Positions 17,626 through 26,555 of a DNA stretch of 64,000 bases are shown here, piece by piece. The translations under genes were made by a program, and so were the position numbers. Under the pieces are notes generated by a model, which was given only the letters and a program-made list of their open reading frames with translations, was not told the origin of the DNA and did not search any database. This stretch comes from Neomelitea salexigens DSM 19753 (GTDB taxonomy: Bacteria > Pseudomonadota > Gammaproteobacteria > Pseudomonadales > Spongiibacteraceae): NCBI RefSeq assembly GCF_000422345.1, contig NZ_AULP01000002.1, forward strand, positions 310,001 through 374,000, written 5' to 3'. Numbering within the stretch: position 1 is the stretch's first letter; each line of letters opens with the position of its first letter.

Positions 17626-18555
17626 TTAGCCGCTGTCCTCTGCAACCCAAGGGTGCAGACCCGACACAAGATGAAGGTCTCGCTGCGGGAATGGCACCGT
17701 GATACCCGCCTCATTCAGCGCCGTATCCAAGGCCCACAGGTAGGCAGAACGCGTTGAGCTTTGCTGGGCAGCAAACTCAGGCTTAACCCAAACTAACAGC
17801 TCAAAATCCAAGCTTGAATCACCAAAACCTTTCATTTGAAGGGTGGGTTGATGCGACGGTGAATCCAACAGGGTTTGATGCTGCCCCGCTACCGCCGCCA
17901 ATACGACCTCTCGCAGGCGTTCTTTATCAGTTCCGTAGGCTACGCCAAAGGGAACCCGCAAGCGACAGAAGTTGTTGCTCAAGGTAAAGTTGGTCACCTT
18001 ACCATTCACAAACTCCGAGTTCGGCACCACCACTTCTGCGTTTTCGAGTGTCGTAATTAAGGTCGCCCGAACGCGGATTTCACTGACCACACCAATCACA
18101 CCGCTCTCCAGCTGAACGTAGTCACCAACCTTTAGTGAACGTTCGACCAAAATAATCAAACCGGAGACGAAATTACTGAATATCGCCTGAAGCCCAAAGC
18201 CAATGCCCACAGATAGCGCAGAGGCGACCAGGGCCAGCTTAGAAAAATCGATACCGACAACAGAGAGCGCGAAAAAACTGCCCAACACCAGCACGACATA
18301 GTGCGTTAGGCGCTCCATGGTGTAGAGGGAGCTGGAGCTAAAACCACTGCGCCGCGAGGCGATGCCCCTCAGGCTTCGACGCAGTGTTTTGGAAAGCAGC
18401 AGCGCAGTAACGACAATCACCAGCCCTGCGAGCAGTGTACCCAGCGTAATGGGCCGCTCACCCAGCGTGATAAGCGGATAGTTCAAACTACTCTGGACGT
18501 TCAGTAGGAAGGCTTCAGGGCTAATAGCGTGTTCCTCACCAGCAAATACCGCCAC
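17626..18555 (-). CDS. Small-conductance mechanosensitive channel (MscS family)
   Basis: A 309-residue inner-membrane channel that opens on hypo-osmotic stress. Hydrophobic helices lie at about residues 31-55 and 85-107, followed by the pore-lining TM3 region (LALVASALSVGIGFGLQAIFSNFVSGLIIL) and the MscS beta domain (VERSLKVGDYVQLESGVIGVVSEIRVRATLI; VVPNSEFVNGKVTNF). The start is a GTG at 18555 with no clear ribosome site, so the N-terminus is uncertain by some residues. It lies between two TonB receptor genes on the same strand; whether that placement is functional is unclear. Confidence 0.92.
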   Translation of the reverse strand: MAVFAGEEHAISPEAFLLNVQSSLNYPLITLGERPITLGTLLAGLVIVVTALLLSKTLRRSLRGIASRRSGFSSSSLYTMERLTHYVVLVLGSFFALSVVGIDFSKLALVASALSVGIGFGLQAIFSNFVSGLIILVERSLKVGDYVQLESGVIGVVSEIRVRATLITTLENAEVVVPNSEFVNGKVTNFTLSNNFCRLRVPFGVAYGTDKERLREVVLAAVAGQHQTLLDSPSHQPTLQMKGFGDSSLDFELLVWVKPEFAAQQSSTRSAYLWALDTALNEAGITVPFPQRDLHLVSGLHPWVAEDSG

Positions 18556-18609
18556 GGCAACTTGTTAGATATATATAGCGCAGTTGGCGAATTCTACCAG
18601 TGATTGACG

Positions 18610-21096
18610 CTAGCGGCGCCAGCTAATTGTTGCCCCCCACACCACAGGCATGGCGGTATAACGACCGATGGTATCGAGCTGGTTGGTGACGTTATTGTAG
18701 TAGTACTCATCGGTAATGTTGCGCCCCCACAGCTGTACCTTCCAAGGCCCCGCCAGTGGCGCAAAGCCCAAGCGCGCATTGATCACCGTATAATCTTCCA
18801 TGAAAAAGCGTGGGTCTTTCTCCAACGAAGCATTGGTCTCACCACGATAGCTCAGATCGCCGCCTACGGAGAGCTCATAGTCGTCGAACAGCGGCAAGGT
18901 GTATTCAGCAACAATGGAGTATTCCCATTGCGGGCTGTAATTAAAGGGCTTGCCGCTGAAGTCAAACTCTTCACCATTGCGATCGCCACTGATGAACTCT
19001 TCTACTTCAGTGTCCAGGTAAGAGGCCTGTAGGGCAAGGAATAGGCCCGCGAAGGGTGTCATTTTCAGGTCCAGCTCAGCGCCGCGCACTGAGGACTTGG
19101 GCGCATTGCGAAGCGCTGGCAGCGCGCCGAAAATGGGGTCGCGAAAGTTCGTTACCAACTGCTTGTCTCGGTAGCGGTAGTCGAATACCGAGGCATTCAA
19201 TTGCATACGTTCAAATAAGCGCAACTTCGTCCCCAGCTCAATAGCATCAAGGCGTTCCTGCGTCGCGGGCGCATACTGCACCGAGTCCGAAATATTGATC
19301 AGCGGGAAGCTTCCCGACTTGTAACCCCGACTCAAGCCCAAAAACACTAGCTTCTCCGGCGCAAACTCCCAGTCCACGGCGATGCGTCCGGACACGTTGT
19401 CCTCGTGCAGCTCACCAAAAAACCGACCGGGGCGACGTGTTTCACTGTCGAGGGTGAAGCAACCACCGCGCTCTGCTCTGCCCGGCGCATAACCAGCCAT
19501 CGGCGCCTGCGCCAGACTGATTAGGGTTATCGCATTAGCCAAGCCTATCCCTCTGTTCTGGGCTCCCGGTGCTTCCTGATCTGCACCGGGGTTGTCCTCC
19601 ACATCAACATCGCGGGAACAACCGTTAAACTCACGCAGCTCATCGGTATAGCGCGCGCCAAGGGTCAGCTTCCAGTCCTCAGCGAATTGCCACTCGGTGT
19701 TGGCAAAAATCGCCGCTACCTCTGCCGTTTGATTTCCGCCAAAGCCGGAGCGATTGTCCAGCAGTGCAAAGCCGTCACCGAGAAGGCCGCCTAGCGGACC
19801 AACCGGGAAGACGATACTGACGTTCTCATGGTGAAGACGCTGAAATTCATCGACTTCGTCCTCACTGTAGTTCACGCCTAACTGCCAAAACAGATCGTCA
19901 CCCAGCTCACCGGAAAAACGCAGCTCCGCGTTGTAAAAATCGCTTGTTGCGAACACATTTCGCTCTGTATTGACGGTATCCAGGCCCGACTGAGGAATAA
20001 AGCTACCATCAGACTCAAACCGACCGGCCGATAACAACAGCACCATGTCGTGGCGCTCGTCCAACTGATAATCCAGGCGCAGCCCACCCGAGACGAAACT
20101 ATCATTCAGGCGAAAGTTCAGCCCATTGTTCGGCCAGTCGGCCGCCTGAGCATCGTCAGTATCCGGGTCATTAACGGGGTAATTAGCCACGTCAGGGTGC
20201 AGGCCAAAATCGCCGAGGGTGGCGTTTTGCGACTCAATGGCAATGACCTGAAGCGCTTGCGGTTCTGAGCGATCGCGCCAGCCCGACAGGTGGGTATTCA
20301 CGGTCCATTGTTCGCCGCCCTCCCAACGCAGTGACAAACGCGCGGCATCGCGATCAACCTCTCCTAAGCGGTCGTAGCCGAAACGGTCATATTCATTGCC
20401 GGGGTCGCGCCCCGTTTTGCCATTGTAGGCATCACTGCCCGCGTAGCGCGTGCGGCTGCGCTGCCAACCCTCTCCCGATTGGGTGGTGGTATAAGCCAGT
20501 CGCGCGAACACGGTATCTGTGACAGGTCCCGACACAAAACCCTCAGCAGCCAGGGTATCGAACCGGCTGTAACTGAGGTCGCCGCCGTACTCGAATACTT
20601 CACTGGGCTTATTGGCAATATAATTGATAGCGCCACCAGTGGTATTGCGGCCGTAGAGCGTGCCCTGCGGGCCTTTCAATACCTCGACGCGCGCCAGGTC
20701 GAGGTTGCTGCCTTTGCTCATTACCGGGAACGGCAGATTGAACTCGTCAACGTACACGCCCACTGTGGCGCTGGCAGTCTGGCTGTTTTCGTTAAAGCCG
20801 ACCCCACGCAGTGTATAAATAGGTACGTTAAATCCGCCATCCGCGTAGGAAAACCCTGGCAACAAGCGGCCCAAGTCGCGCGTATCGGCCACACCGAGTG
20901 CCGTCAAGTCTTCGCCGGTGTAGGTGGCGATCGCCAGCGGAATACTGTTGGCCCCTTCCTCTTTTTTCTGGGCGGTGACGATAATTTCTTCAATATCCAA
21001 GCCCCGACTGGGCGTCACCGCCTGGGCCTGTTCGCTCAAGCCAAATGCGACAAGGAATAAAAACTTAGGAAGCAGAGAGGGCGTTTGACGAGCCAC
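18610..21096 (-). CDS. TonB-dependent outer-membrane receptor
   Basis: An outer-membrane gated porin of about 828 residues. It has a signal peptide (FLFLVAFGLSEQAQA), a TonB-box-like EEIIVTAQKKEEGA, a plug with LARVEVLKGPQGTLYGRNTTGGAINYI and a barrel ending VVWGATISWRR. The frame can open at a GTG at 21105, but the GTG at 21096 is better because AAAGGTGA lies 5-6 nt before it. Substrate unknown; this TonB box and plug class (IAYVTAQ/GRNTTGGA type) is the one expanded in sphingomonads and marine hydrocarbon or lipid degraders. The gene is separated from mscS by about 50 nt. Confidence 0.92.
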   Translation of the reverse strand: MARQTPSLLPKFLFLVAFGLSEQAQAVTPSRGLDIEEIIVTAQKKEEGANSIPLAIATYTGEDLTALGVADTRDLGRLLPGFSYADGGFNVPIYTLRGVGFNENSQTASATVGVYVDEFNLPFPVMSKGSNLDLARVEVLKGPQGTLYGRNTTGGAINYIANKPSEVFEYGGDLSYSRFDTLAAEGFVSGPVTDTVFARLAYTTTQSGEGWQRSRTRYAGSDAYNGKTGRDPGNEYDRFGYDRLGEVDRDAARLSLRWEGGEQWTVNTHLSGWRDRSEPQALQVIAIESQNATLGDFGLHPDVANYPVNDPDTDDAQAADWPNNGLNFRLNDSFVSGGLRLDYQLDERHDMVLLLSAGRFESDGSFIPQSGLDTVNTERNVFATSDFYNAELRFSGELGDDLFWQLGVNYSEDEVDEFQRLHHENVSIVFPVGPLGGLLGDGFALLDNRSGFGGNQTAEVAAIFANTEWQFAEDWKLTLGARYTDELREFNGCSRDVDVEDNPGADQEAPGAQNRGIGLANAITLISLAQAPMAGYAPGRAERGGCFTLDSETRRPGRFFGELHEDNVSGRIAVDWEFAPEKLVFLGLSRGYKSGSFPLINISDSVQYAPATQERLDAIELGTKLRLFERMQLNASVFDYRYRDKQLVTNFRDPIFGALPALRNAPKSSVRGAELDLKMTPFAGLFLALQASYLDTEVEEFISGDRNGEEFDFSGKPFNYSPQWEYSIVAEYTLPLFDDYELSVGGDLSYRGETNASLEKDPRFFMEDYTVINARLGFAPLAGPWKVQLWGRNITDEYYYNNVTNQLDTIGRYTAMPVVWGATISWRR

Positions 21097-21213
21097 AAAA
21101 ATCACCTTTTGCTAACACCGCAACGGGAGCGCGGCGTAAAATGACGCGAATGCTAGCAAAATGTGTCGTAAAGCTGGATTTTTTATATAGACCGAAGCGT
21201 TATATCCATATAA

Positions 21214-21780
21214 CTAATTCTCGGCTAGGCGATTCGTGGCACTGCGCCATTGCCGCAGGAAGGAATCTCTCTGGTCCTCACTAACCGCCGCCCGCCCCAG
21301 CCACACGCTCAAGATCACCTGCGCAGCCTGCGCGTCTGCCAGGGTGCCAAGATGCGTCTCGTTGTGATGCAAACTCAAGCCAACACCGGGCTGCCAGCTG
21401 AGCCGGTACTTGTCTCCCTTTTCAACACCGAGATACCAACTATTAAAGGTATCAATGGCGCGACGATGAGGTGCTAACTCCTCCTCGCTGTAGCCGCCTG
21501 CCAAGCTGTCATCAGTCAATTTGCGAAAACGCTCGGCAGACACCGACAAGCCGTAGCGAATAACAATTTGCTTGGCATAGCTGGGCGTAAGAATGTCTCC
21601 CTCCGCGGGCATCGCTTGCTCACCGTCCACCTGTAACTCAGTGTAGGTAATTTCCTTCCAGAGCAATTTATAGGTGTCAGCGGCCACTGTTTGCCAGTTC
21701 AAGGCCTGGGCGGTCCCCGCTACCCCGGCAAGCAAGGTCATTACCACTACAAATCGCCATCCGCCTGCTAATTTACGCAT
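21214..21780 (-). CDS. Chalcone-isomerase-family exported protein
   Basis: A 188-residue protein with a signal peptide (VVVMTLLAGVAGTAQA) and a chalcone-isomerase-like domain of the bacterial Chalcone_3 type (YTELQVDGEQAMPAEGD, then LTPSYAKQIVIRYGLSVSAERF and DTFNSWYLGVEKGDKYRL). Bacterial members are not plant chalcone isomerases and probably bind lipids or fatty acids. The family recurs next to amine-oxidase-like, DUF1365 and Cfa-type genes, as here across the divergent promoter. It overlaps the MFS gene by 8 nt; GAGG lies 6 nt before its ATG. Confidence 0.8.
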   Translation of the reverse strand: MRKLAGGWRFVVVMTLLAGVAGTAQALNWQTVAADTYKLLWKEITYTELQVDGEQAMPAEGDILTPSYAKQIVIRYGLSVSAERFRKLTDDSLAGGYSEEELAPHRRAIDTFNSWYLGVEKGDKYRLSWQPGVGLSLHHNETHLGTLADAQAAQVILSVWLGRAAVSEDQRDSFLRQWRSATNRLAEN

Positions 21781-23008
21781 CGTGCACCTCTTCGCTTAAG
21801 TAACGCAGCTGTTTGCGTCCGAGTAAGAAAAACACTGCCAGCTTCAATACCACCGGCGCCGCAACGTAAGCCGCCGTGATTGCCCAATCGGGCGGCACTG
21901 ACGCTAATTCTGGTTCAAGTTGGCTACCCAGCCACAAATAGCCCACACCAACAGCCAGCCCCATCGCTGCCTTACCCAGCATACTCCACAGTGCAAATAG
22001 ACTGGCCGCGATGGCAGTATTCGGTTTTTCTGCCATCAGCTTCTTTGCCAGACCTGTCTGCATCGCTGAGGGAATTGCCTGATCCGCACCGAGCATCAAA
22101 CCAGTGCCCACACTAATGGCAATAAACCAATACACATCGCCTGCCCCAAGCAGTATGGCAAAGCTAAATAAAACCGCCGACAGCACCAACCCAAGGCGCC
22201 AACAGAACAAGCTACCCCACCGCCGCGCGAGACCGTACCACAGCGGTACGGCAAGCAGACCCGCGAGGAAGTAACTCAGCAGCGCCGCCGGAATCATTGC
22301 CTCGGCCTCTAACACCTCGCGCATAAACAGCACCAGCACGGTACCGGGAATCGCATTCGCCAACATGTTTAAAAACCAGGGTACCGCCAGTGCCGCCACG
22401 CGTGGCTCAGCGAGTAACTGGCGAAAAGGCGCTGCCTCGGTGCCCGGCGGCGGTCGATGACTGCCCTGATATAAAACTGCCACCAAAAGCAAGAGAAGCA
22501 TAAAGGCCGCCACCGTAATCAGGTGCTCCGGTGCAAACACGGCGGGCGCCAACATCGCCAGTAGCGTGCCAAACAGCAACATGGCCTCGCGCGCGCTGTT
22601 AAACGCCAAGCGCTGGTCGTCGTCCCGACTGAGCGTCACTGGCAGCGAGAGCCAAGGCACCGTAATCATCGTCCACCCCAGCATTAACACCACCAGTGCC
22701 AGCAGCAGGCTAAACGCCGGCCAGGGATGGGGGAGGAACAATAGCGAAGCCGCACTCAGCGTCATTAGCACCCAGCCAGCGAGCCACAATATTCTTCGCG
22801 CACCGAGTCGGTCTACCAACGCGCCAACGGGCAAGTCTGTCACGACATCAGCAAGTCGCGCCAAAAAGAAAACCGCTCCAACAAGGGCATAGCCGTAGTC
22901 GCCCTGCTCGGCGAGCCACAGAGGCACATAGATATAAAAGGGCAGCCCAAGGGCAGACAGGGGTAAACCGGGCAAGGCATAGCGAAACAGCCTTCGGGAT
23001 TGGGGCAT
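21773..23008 (-). CDS. MFS transporter of the MelB-like (glycoside-cation symporter) group
   Basis: A 411-residue inner-membrane carrier with about 12 hydrophobic helices. The loop ARLADVVTDLPVGALVDRLGARRILWLAG between helices 2 and 3 is the family signature. Substrate cannot be read from the sequence. It is divergently arranged from the FAD oxidoreductase-DUF1365-Cfa operon and coupled to the chalcone-isomerase-like gene, so it probably acts in the same lipid-related pathway, possibly as a lipid or fatty acid carrier (inference). AAGGAG 8 nt before the ATG supports the start. Confidence 0.85.
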   Translation of the reverse strand: MPQSRRLFRYALPGLPLSALGLPFYIYVPLWLAEQGDYGYALVGAVFFLARLADVVTDLPVGALVDRLGARRILWLAGWVLMTLSAASLLFLPHPWPAFSLLLALVVLMLGWTMITVPWLSLPVTLSRDDDQRLAFNSAREAMLLFGTLLAMLAPAVFAPEHLITVAAFMLLLLLVAVLYQGSHRPPPGTEAAPFRQLLAEPRVAALAVPWFLNMLANAIPGTVLVLFMREVLEAEAMIPAALLSYFLAGLLAVPLWYGLARRWGSLFCWRLGLVLSAVLFSFAILLGAGDVYWFIAISVGTGLMLGADQAIPSAMQTGLAKKLMAEKPNTAIAASLFALWSMLGKAAMGLAVGVGYLWLGSQLEPELASVPPDWAITAAYVAAPVVLKLAVFFLLGRKQLRYLSEEVHDA

Positions 23009-23108
23009 GGTAGTATCTCCTTGGATCGCTGAGCACGGACGGGCACAGCCAACACCCTGTTAATTATTTCCCAAAGCCCGTATAAAGTGTCATAAGAACA
23101 AGGAAAAG

Positions 23109-23138
23109 TGATCACAATAGTGAGGGAATACGTAACTA
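23109..23138 (+). promoter_or_regulatory. Tentative ECF-type promoter for the lipid-modification operon
   Basis: TGATCA (23109-23114), 18 nt, TAACTA (23133-23138), 31 nt before the FAD oxidoreductase start. It partly resembles RpoE/ChrR-type singlet-oxygen promoters (TGATC... spaced about 18 from a TAA-type box), which control related gene sets in Rhodobacter. No rpoE-chrR genes are in the window. Weak match, given as a lead only. Confidence 0.25.
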
Positions 23139-23168
23139 ATAACTCATAAGATCAGAATTGCCCGCACT

Positions 23169-24509
23169 ATGACAACTAAACAACGTATCGCCATTATCGG
23201 CTCAGGTATCTCAGGGCTAAGCTGCGCTTGGCTTCTGCAACGCAGTGGCCACGCCATCACCGTATTCGAAAAAGACGATCGCCTTGGCGGTCACAGCAAT
23301 ACCGTGGAGATCTCCACAACCGCGGGCACCACGGCGGTAGACACCGGCTTCATCGTGTTCAACGACAAGTGCTATCCCAACCTTGTTAACCTTTTCAAGC
23401 AGCTCGGCGTCGACAGCCTTGCCACAGACATGTCGTTTGGCGTGTCGCTTGACGACGGCAGGCTGGAATACAGCGGCTCGAACTCACTGGCCACCATGTT
23501 CGCGCAAAAGCGCAACCTGCTGCGCCCCCGCTTTTGGAAAATGCTCGCAGACTTGCTGCGCTTCTACCGAGAAAGCGAAAACTGGATGGAAACCTTGCCC
23601 GACAGCATGTCGCTGGGAGAACTACTGAAACGCGAGCGCTTCGGCGCTGGCTTTTGCGACGATCACCTCCTGCCGATGGGAGCGGCTATCTGGTCAACGC
23701 CGGTAAACCAAATGCTCGCCTATCCGGCCAAAACGTTCTTGCGCTTCTGCCAAAACCACGGATTGCTGCAGGTAAAAAACCGGCCGACATGGCGAACCGT
23801 GGTTGGCGGTTCAGTAGAGTATGTGAAACGGCTGGCCGCGCCATTCGAGCAGCACATCAAGCTCAACTGCGGCGTTTCTCGCGTTGACCGTTTCGAGGAC
23901 CACGTGATTGTTGTCGATGATTCCGGGGAGTCTCATCGATTTGATCAGGTGGTGTTCGGCTGCCACGCCGATCAGGCGCTCGCCATGCTCAGCCAAAGCA
24001 GCGAGGCCGAGCGTAAGACTCTTGGCGCCTTCCGCTACGAGGAGAATCGCGCGGTGTTGCATTGTGATCCCCGTTTGCTCCCCAAGCGGCCTACTGTTTG
24101 GTCCAGCTGGAATTACATGGGAGACCGCCAGCAAGGCGAAACCAAGGTCTCGGTAAGTTACTGGATGAACGCCCTGCAGCACCTGCCATGCGCAGAGCCC
24201 ATCGTCGTATCGCTAAACCCGCTGACCGAGCCCCGCGCCCGCCACGTTTTTCGTGAGTTCAGCTATCAGCATCCGGTATTCGATGGCAAGGCACTGGCAG
24301 CGCAAACAGACCTCTGGGCGCTGCAAGGCCAGCAGCGCAGTTGGTTCTGCGGCAGTTACTTCGGCTACGGCTTCCACGAGGATGGCATCCAATCGGGGCT
24401 CGCGGTGGCGGAGCGCCTCGGTGGCGGCCTGCGCCCATGGCAGGCAAAACCCGAGGACGACCGCATCAACTTGCCGCTGCCTGCCGAGGTTAGCAGTTCA
24501 GCAGCATGA
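23169..24509 (+). CDS. FAD/NAD(P)-binding amine-oxidase-like oxidoreductase of the lipid-modification cluster
   Basis: A 446-residue flavoprotein with the dinucleotide-binding motif IAIIGSGISGLSCAWLL at its start, FEKDDRLGGHSNTVE and a C-terminal FAD contact CGSYFGYGFHEDGIQSG. It belongs to the group of predicted NAD/FAD-binding proteins that precede DUF1365 and Cfa genes in many proteobacteria. In Rhodobacter the matching gene set is induced by singlet oxygen and linked to unusual (furan or methyl) fatty acids; transfer of that role here is inference. Its stop overlaps the next start by 4 nt (ATGA), indicating translational coupling. Confidence 0.88.
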   Translation: MTTKQRIAIIGSGISGLSCAWLLQRSGHAITVFEKDDRLGGHSNTVEISTTAGTTAVDTGFIVFNDKCYPNLVNLFKQLGVDSLATDMSFGVSLDDGRLEYSGSNSLATMFAQKRNLLRPRFWKMLADLLRFYRESENWMETLPDSMSLGELLKRERFGAGFCDDHLLPMGAAIWSTPVNQMLAYPAKTFLRFCQNHGLLQVKNRPTWRTVVGGSVEYVKRLAAPFEQHIKLNCGVSRVDRFEDHVIVVDDSGESHRFDQVVFGCHADQALAMLSQSSEAERKTLGAFRYEENRAVLHCDPRLLPKRPTVWSSWNYMGDRQQGETKVSVSYWMNALQHLPCAEPIVVSLNPLTEPRARHVFREFSYQHPVFDGKALAAQTDLWALQGQQRSWFCGSYFGYGFHEDGIQSGLAVAERLGGGLRPWQAKPEDDRINLPLPAEVSSSAA

Positions 24510-25285
24510 GTGACGCAAGCAGCGCCCTGTATCGAGGCGAAGTGCTCCACCATCGCTTTCGGCCAGTAAAGCACCGCTTTCGCTACCGTATCGACAGTTT
24601 TCTGTTTGATCTGGACAAACTCGAGCAAGACGCCGCGCGCTGTCACTTGCTGTCGGTGAACCGGTTTAATCTGTTTAGCTTCCACTATCGCGACTTCGGC
24701 GCTGGCGATGGCCGGGCACCTAAAGACTACCTTCAACAAACGCTTCGCGAGCACGGTATCGAAGAGCCCCTCCATCGCGCAGAGTTACTGTGCTACCCGC
24801 GCATCCTTGGCTACACCTTTAACCCCCTAAGCGTTTACTACTGCTACAACGCCAGTGATGACATCTTCGCGGTGTTGTACGAAGTCAGCAACACCTTCGG
24901 GCAGCGTCATAGCTACTTAATTACTGTCACAGGTGAAGGCCAGAGAGAGATTATTCGCCAGCGTTGCGATAAAGCGTTTTACGTTTCACCTTTTATTCCT
25001 TTGGAGGCGACTTACCACTTCCGACTGCGCAAACCAGGCTCCCGATTGGCTGTTGCAATACGTGAGACTGAAGCCGGCAAAGCGCTGTTGCACGCCGTAT
25101 TCCGGGGTGTTCGCCATACGCTAAACGACTGGAATTTATTGGGCAGCTTCTTCCGCCTGCCGTTCATGACCGCCAGCGTGATGGTTGCCATTCACTGGCA
25201 GGCACTCAAACTTTATGTCAAGGGTATGCGAATACTTCCGCGCCCCGCTGAACCAAAATACCCTGTCTCTCGTAATGACTCGTAA
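24506..25285 (+). CDS. DUF1365 domain-containing protein
   Basis: A 259-residue protein of family PF07103, with RGEVLHHRFRPVKHRFRYRID at the start, the central YPRILGYTFNPLSVYYCY motif and VSNTFGQRH, and a C-terminal hydrophobic segment near residues 220-240. Biochemical function unproven. It is nearly always between the amine-oxidase-like FAD protein and the Cfa-type methyltransferase, as here, which ties it to fatty acyl chain modification. ATGA overlap with the upstream gene. Confidence 0.92.
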   Translation: MSDASSALYRGEVLHHRFRPVKHRFRYRIDSFLFDLDKLEQDAARCHLLSVNRFNLFSFHYRDFGAGDGRAPKDYLQQTLREHGIEEPLHRAELLCYPRILGYTFNPLSVYYCYNASDDIFAVLYEVSNTFGQRHSYLITVTGEGQREIIRQRCDKAFYVSPFIPLEATYHFRLRKPGSRLAVAIRETEAGKALLHAVFRGVRHTLNDWNLLGSFFRLPFMTASVMVAIHWQALKLYVKGMRILPRPAEPKYPVSRNDS

Positions 25286-25316
25286 ACCATAAACGTAATC
25301 GTTAACAGGATACGCG

Positions 25317-26555
25317 ATGAAGACAGCCGCCATAGAATTACAGCAGCAGCTCGGCACCAGCTGGTGGGCAAAACGCCAGCGGAACTTGCTGGCAAAGGTG
25401 CTTGCACCGCTCGCCAATGCCAAAATCGGTTCACTCACCGTCACTTTACCCAACAAAAGTCAGCTCAGCTTTGGTGATCAAAGTGACGGGCGACTGGCAC
25501 CCAATGTGATTCTTAATAACTGGAAAGGATTGCGTAAAGCCTTTAGTGGCGGCTCTGTCGGATGGAGCGAAGCATATATGGATGGCGATTGGGATTGCCC
25601 CAACTTGGCTGCGCTAGTGGAGTGGATCGTGGTCAACGAGGAACACTTCGGCGATATGCTGGCGAGCGGCAAAACCAAGCAGTGGCTGCAACGTTTACAA
25701 CACCGGCGCAACGCCAACAATAAGCGCGGCAGCAAGCGCAATATTGCCTACCACTATGACTTGGGCAATCATTTTTATCGCCACTGGCTAGACGACAGCA
25801 TGACCTACTCGTCAGCACTATTCGACGAGGGCATTGATGATTTACGCAGCGCCCAGCACCGCAAGTATCAGCGCTTAATTGATGAACTGGCGGTGCAGAG
25901 TGGCGACCGCGTTTTGGAAGTGGGCTGCGGTTGGGGCGGCTTTGCAGAACAACTCTGCCAACAACAGGATGTCTCCCTCCACGGCATCACCCTGTCCAAA
26001 GAGCAGCTGAGCTATGCCCGGCAACGTATCGCAGACGCCGGCCTTAGCGGCCGAGCCAAATTTAGCCTCACCGATTACCGCGACACCCGCGATCAATACG
26101 ACCACATTGTTTCCATAGAAATGCTTGAGGCTGTCGGTGAACAGTACTGGCCAACCTATTTCGACACCCTGTATGCCCGCCTCAAGCCAGGCGGCAGAGC
26201 GGCAATACAGGTGATCACCATTGAAGAAAAACGTTTCGAAGGCTACCGCGACAATCCGGATTTTATCCAGCGCTATATTTTCCCCGGAGGCATGCTGCCA
26301 AGCCCTGACATCTTCCGCTCCCATGCCAGCAAAGCGGGCTTCGACGTAAAAAGCGAGCTGCCCTTCGGCCTGTCATATGCGAAAACTCTGGCGCACTGGG
26401 CGACGGCGTTTAATGCGCGCTGGGAAGACATCTTCCCGCTGGGGTTTGATCAACGCTTTAAACGCATGTGGCAATACTATCTTGGCTATTGCGAAGGCGG
26501 CTTTCGCGCGGGCTCGATAGATGTTTATCAATTCGTGCTTGAGAAGCCCCATTGA
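25317..26555 (+). CDS. cfa: Cyclopropane-fatty-acyl-phospholipid synthase-like methyltransferase
   Basis: A 412-residue SAM-dependent enzyme that transfers a methyl or methylene group to unsaturated acyl chains of membrane phospholipids. It shows YHYDLGN (residues 146-151), the SAM motif VLEVGCGWGGFA (199-210), GITLSKEQLSYA, the catalytic-region IEMLEAVGEQYW and YIFPGGMLPS. The gene context (FAD protein, DUF1365) is that of the second, stress-linked Cfa paralogue group, some members of which make methylated or furan fatty acid precursors rather than cyclopropanes. AGGA precedes the ATG. The next gene overlaps its stop. Confidence 0.93.
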   Translation: MKTAAIELQQQLGTSWWAKRQRNLLAKVLAPLANAKIGSLTVTLPNKSQLSFGDQSDGRLAPNVILNNWKGLRKAFSGGSVGWSEAYMDGDWDCPNLAALVEWIVVNEEHFGDMLASGKTKQWLQRLQHRRNANNKRGSKRNIAYHYDLGNHFYRHWLDDSMTYSSALFDEGIDDLRSAQHRKYQRLIDELAVQSGDRVLEVGCGWGGFAEQLCQQQDVSLHGITLSKEQLSYARQRIADAGLSGRAKFSLTDYRDTRDQYDHIVSIEMLEAVGEQYWPTYFDTLYARLKPGGRAAIQVITIEEKRFEGYRDNPDFIQRYIFPGGMLPSPDIFRSHASKAGFDVKSELPFGLSYAKTLAHWATAFNARWEDIFPLGFDQRFKRMWQYYLGYCEGGFRAGSIDVYQFVLEKPH

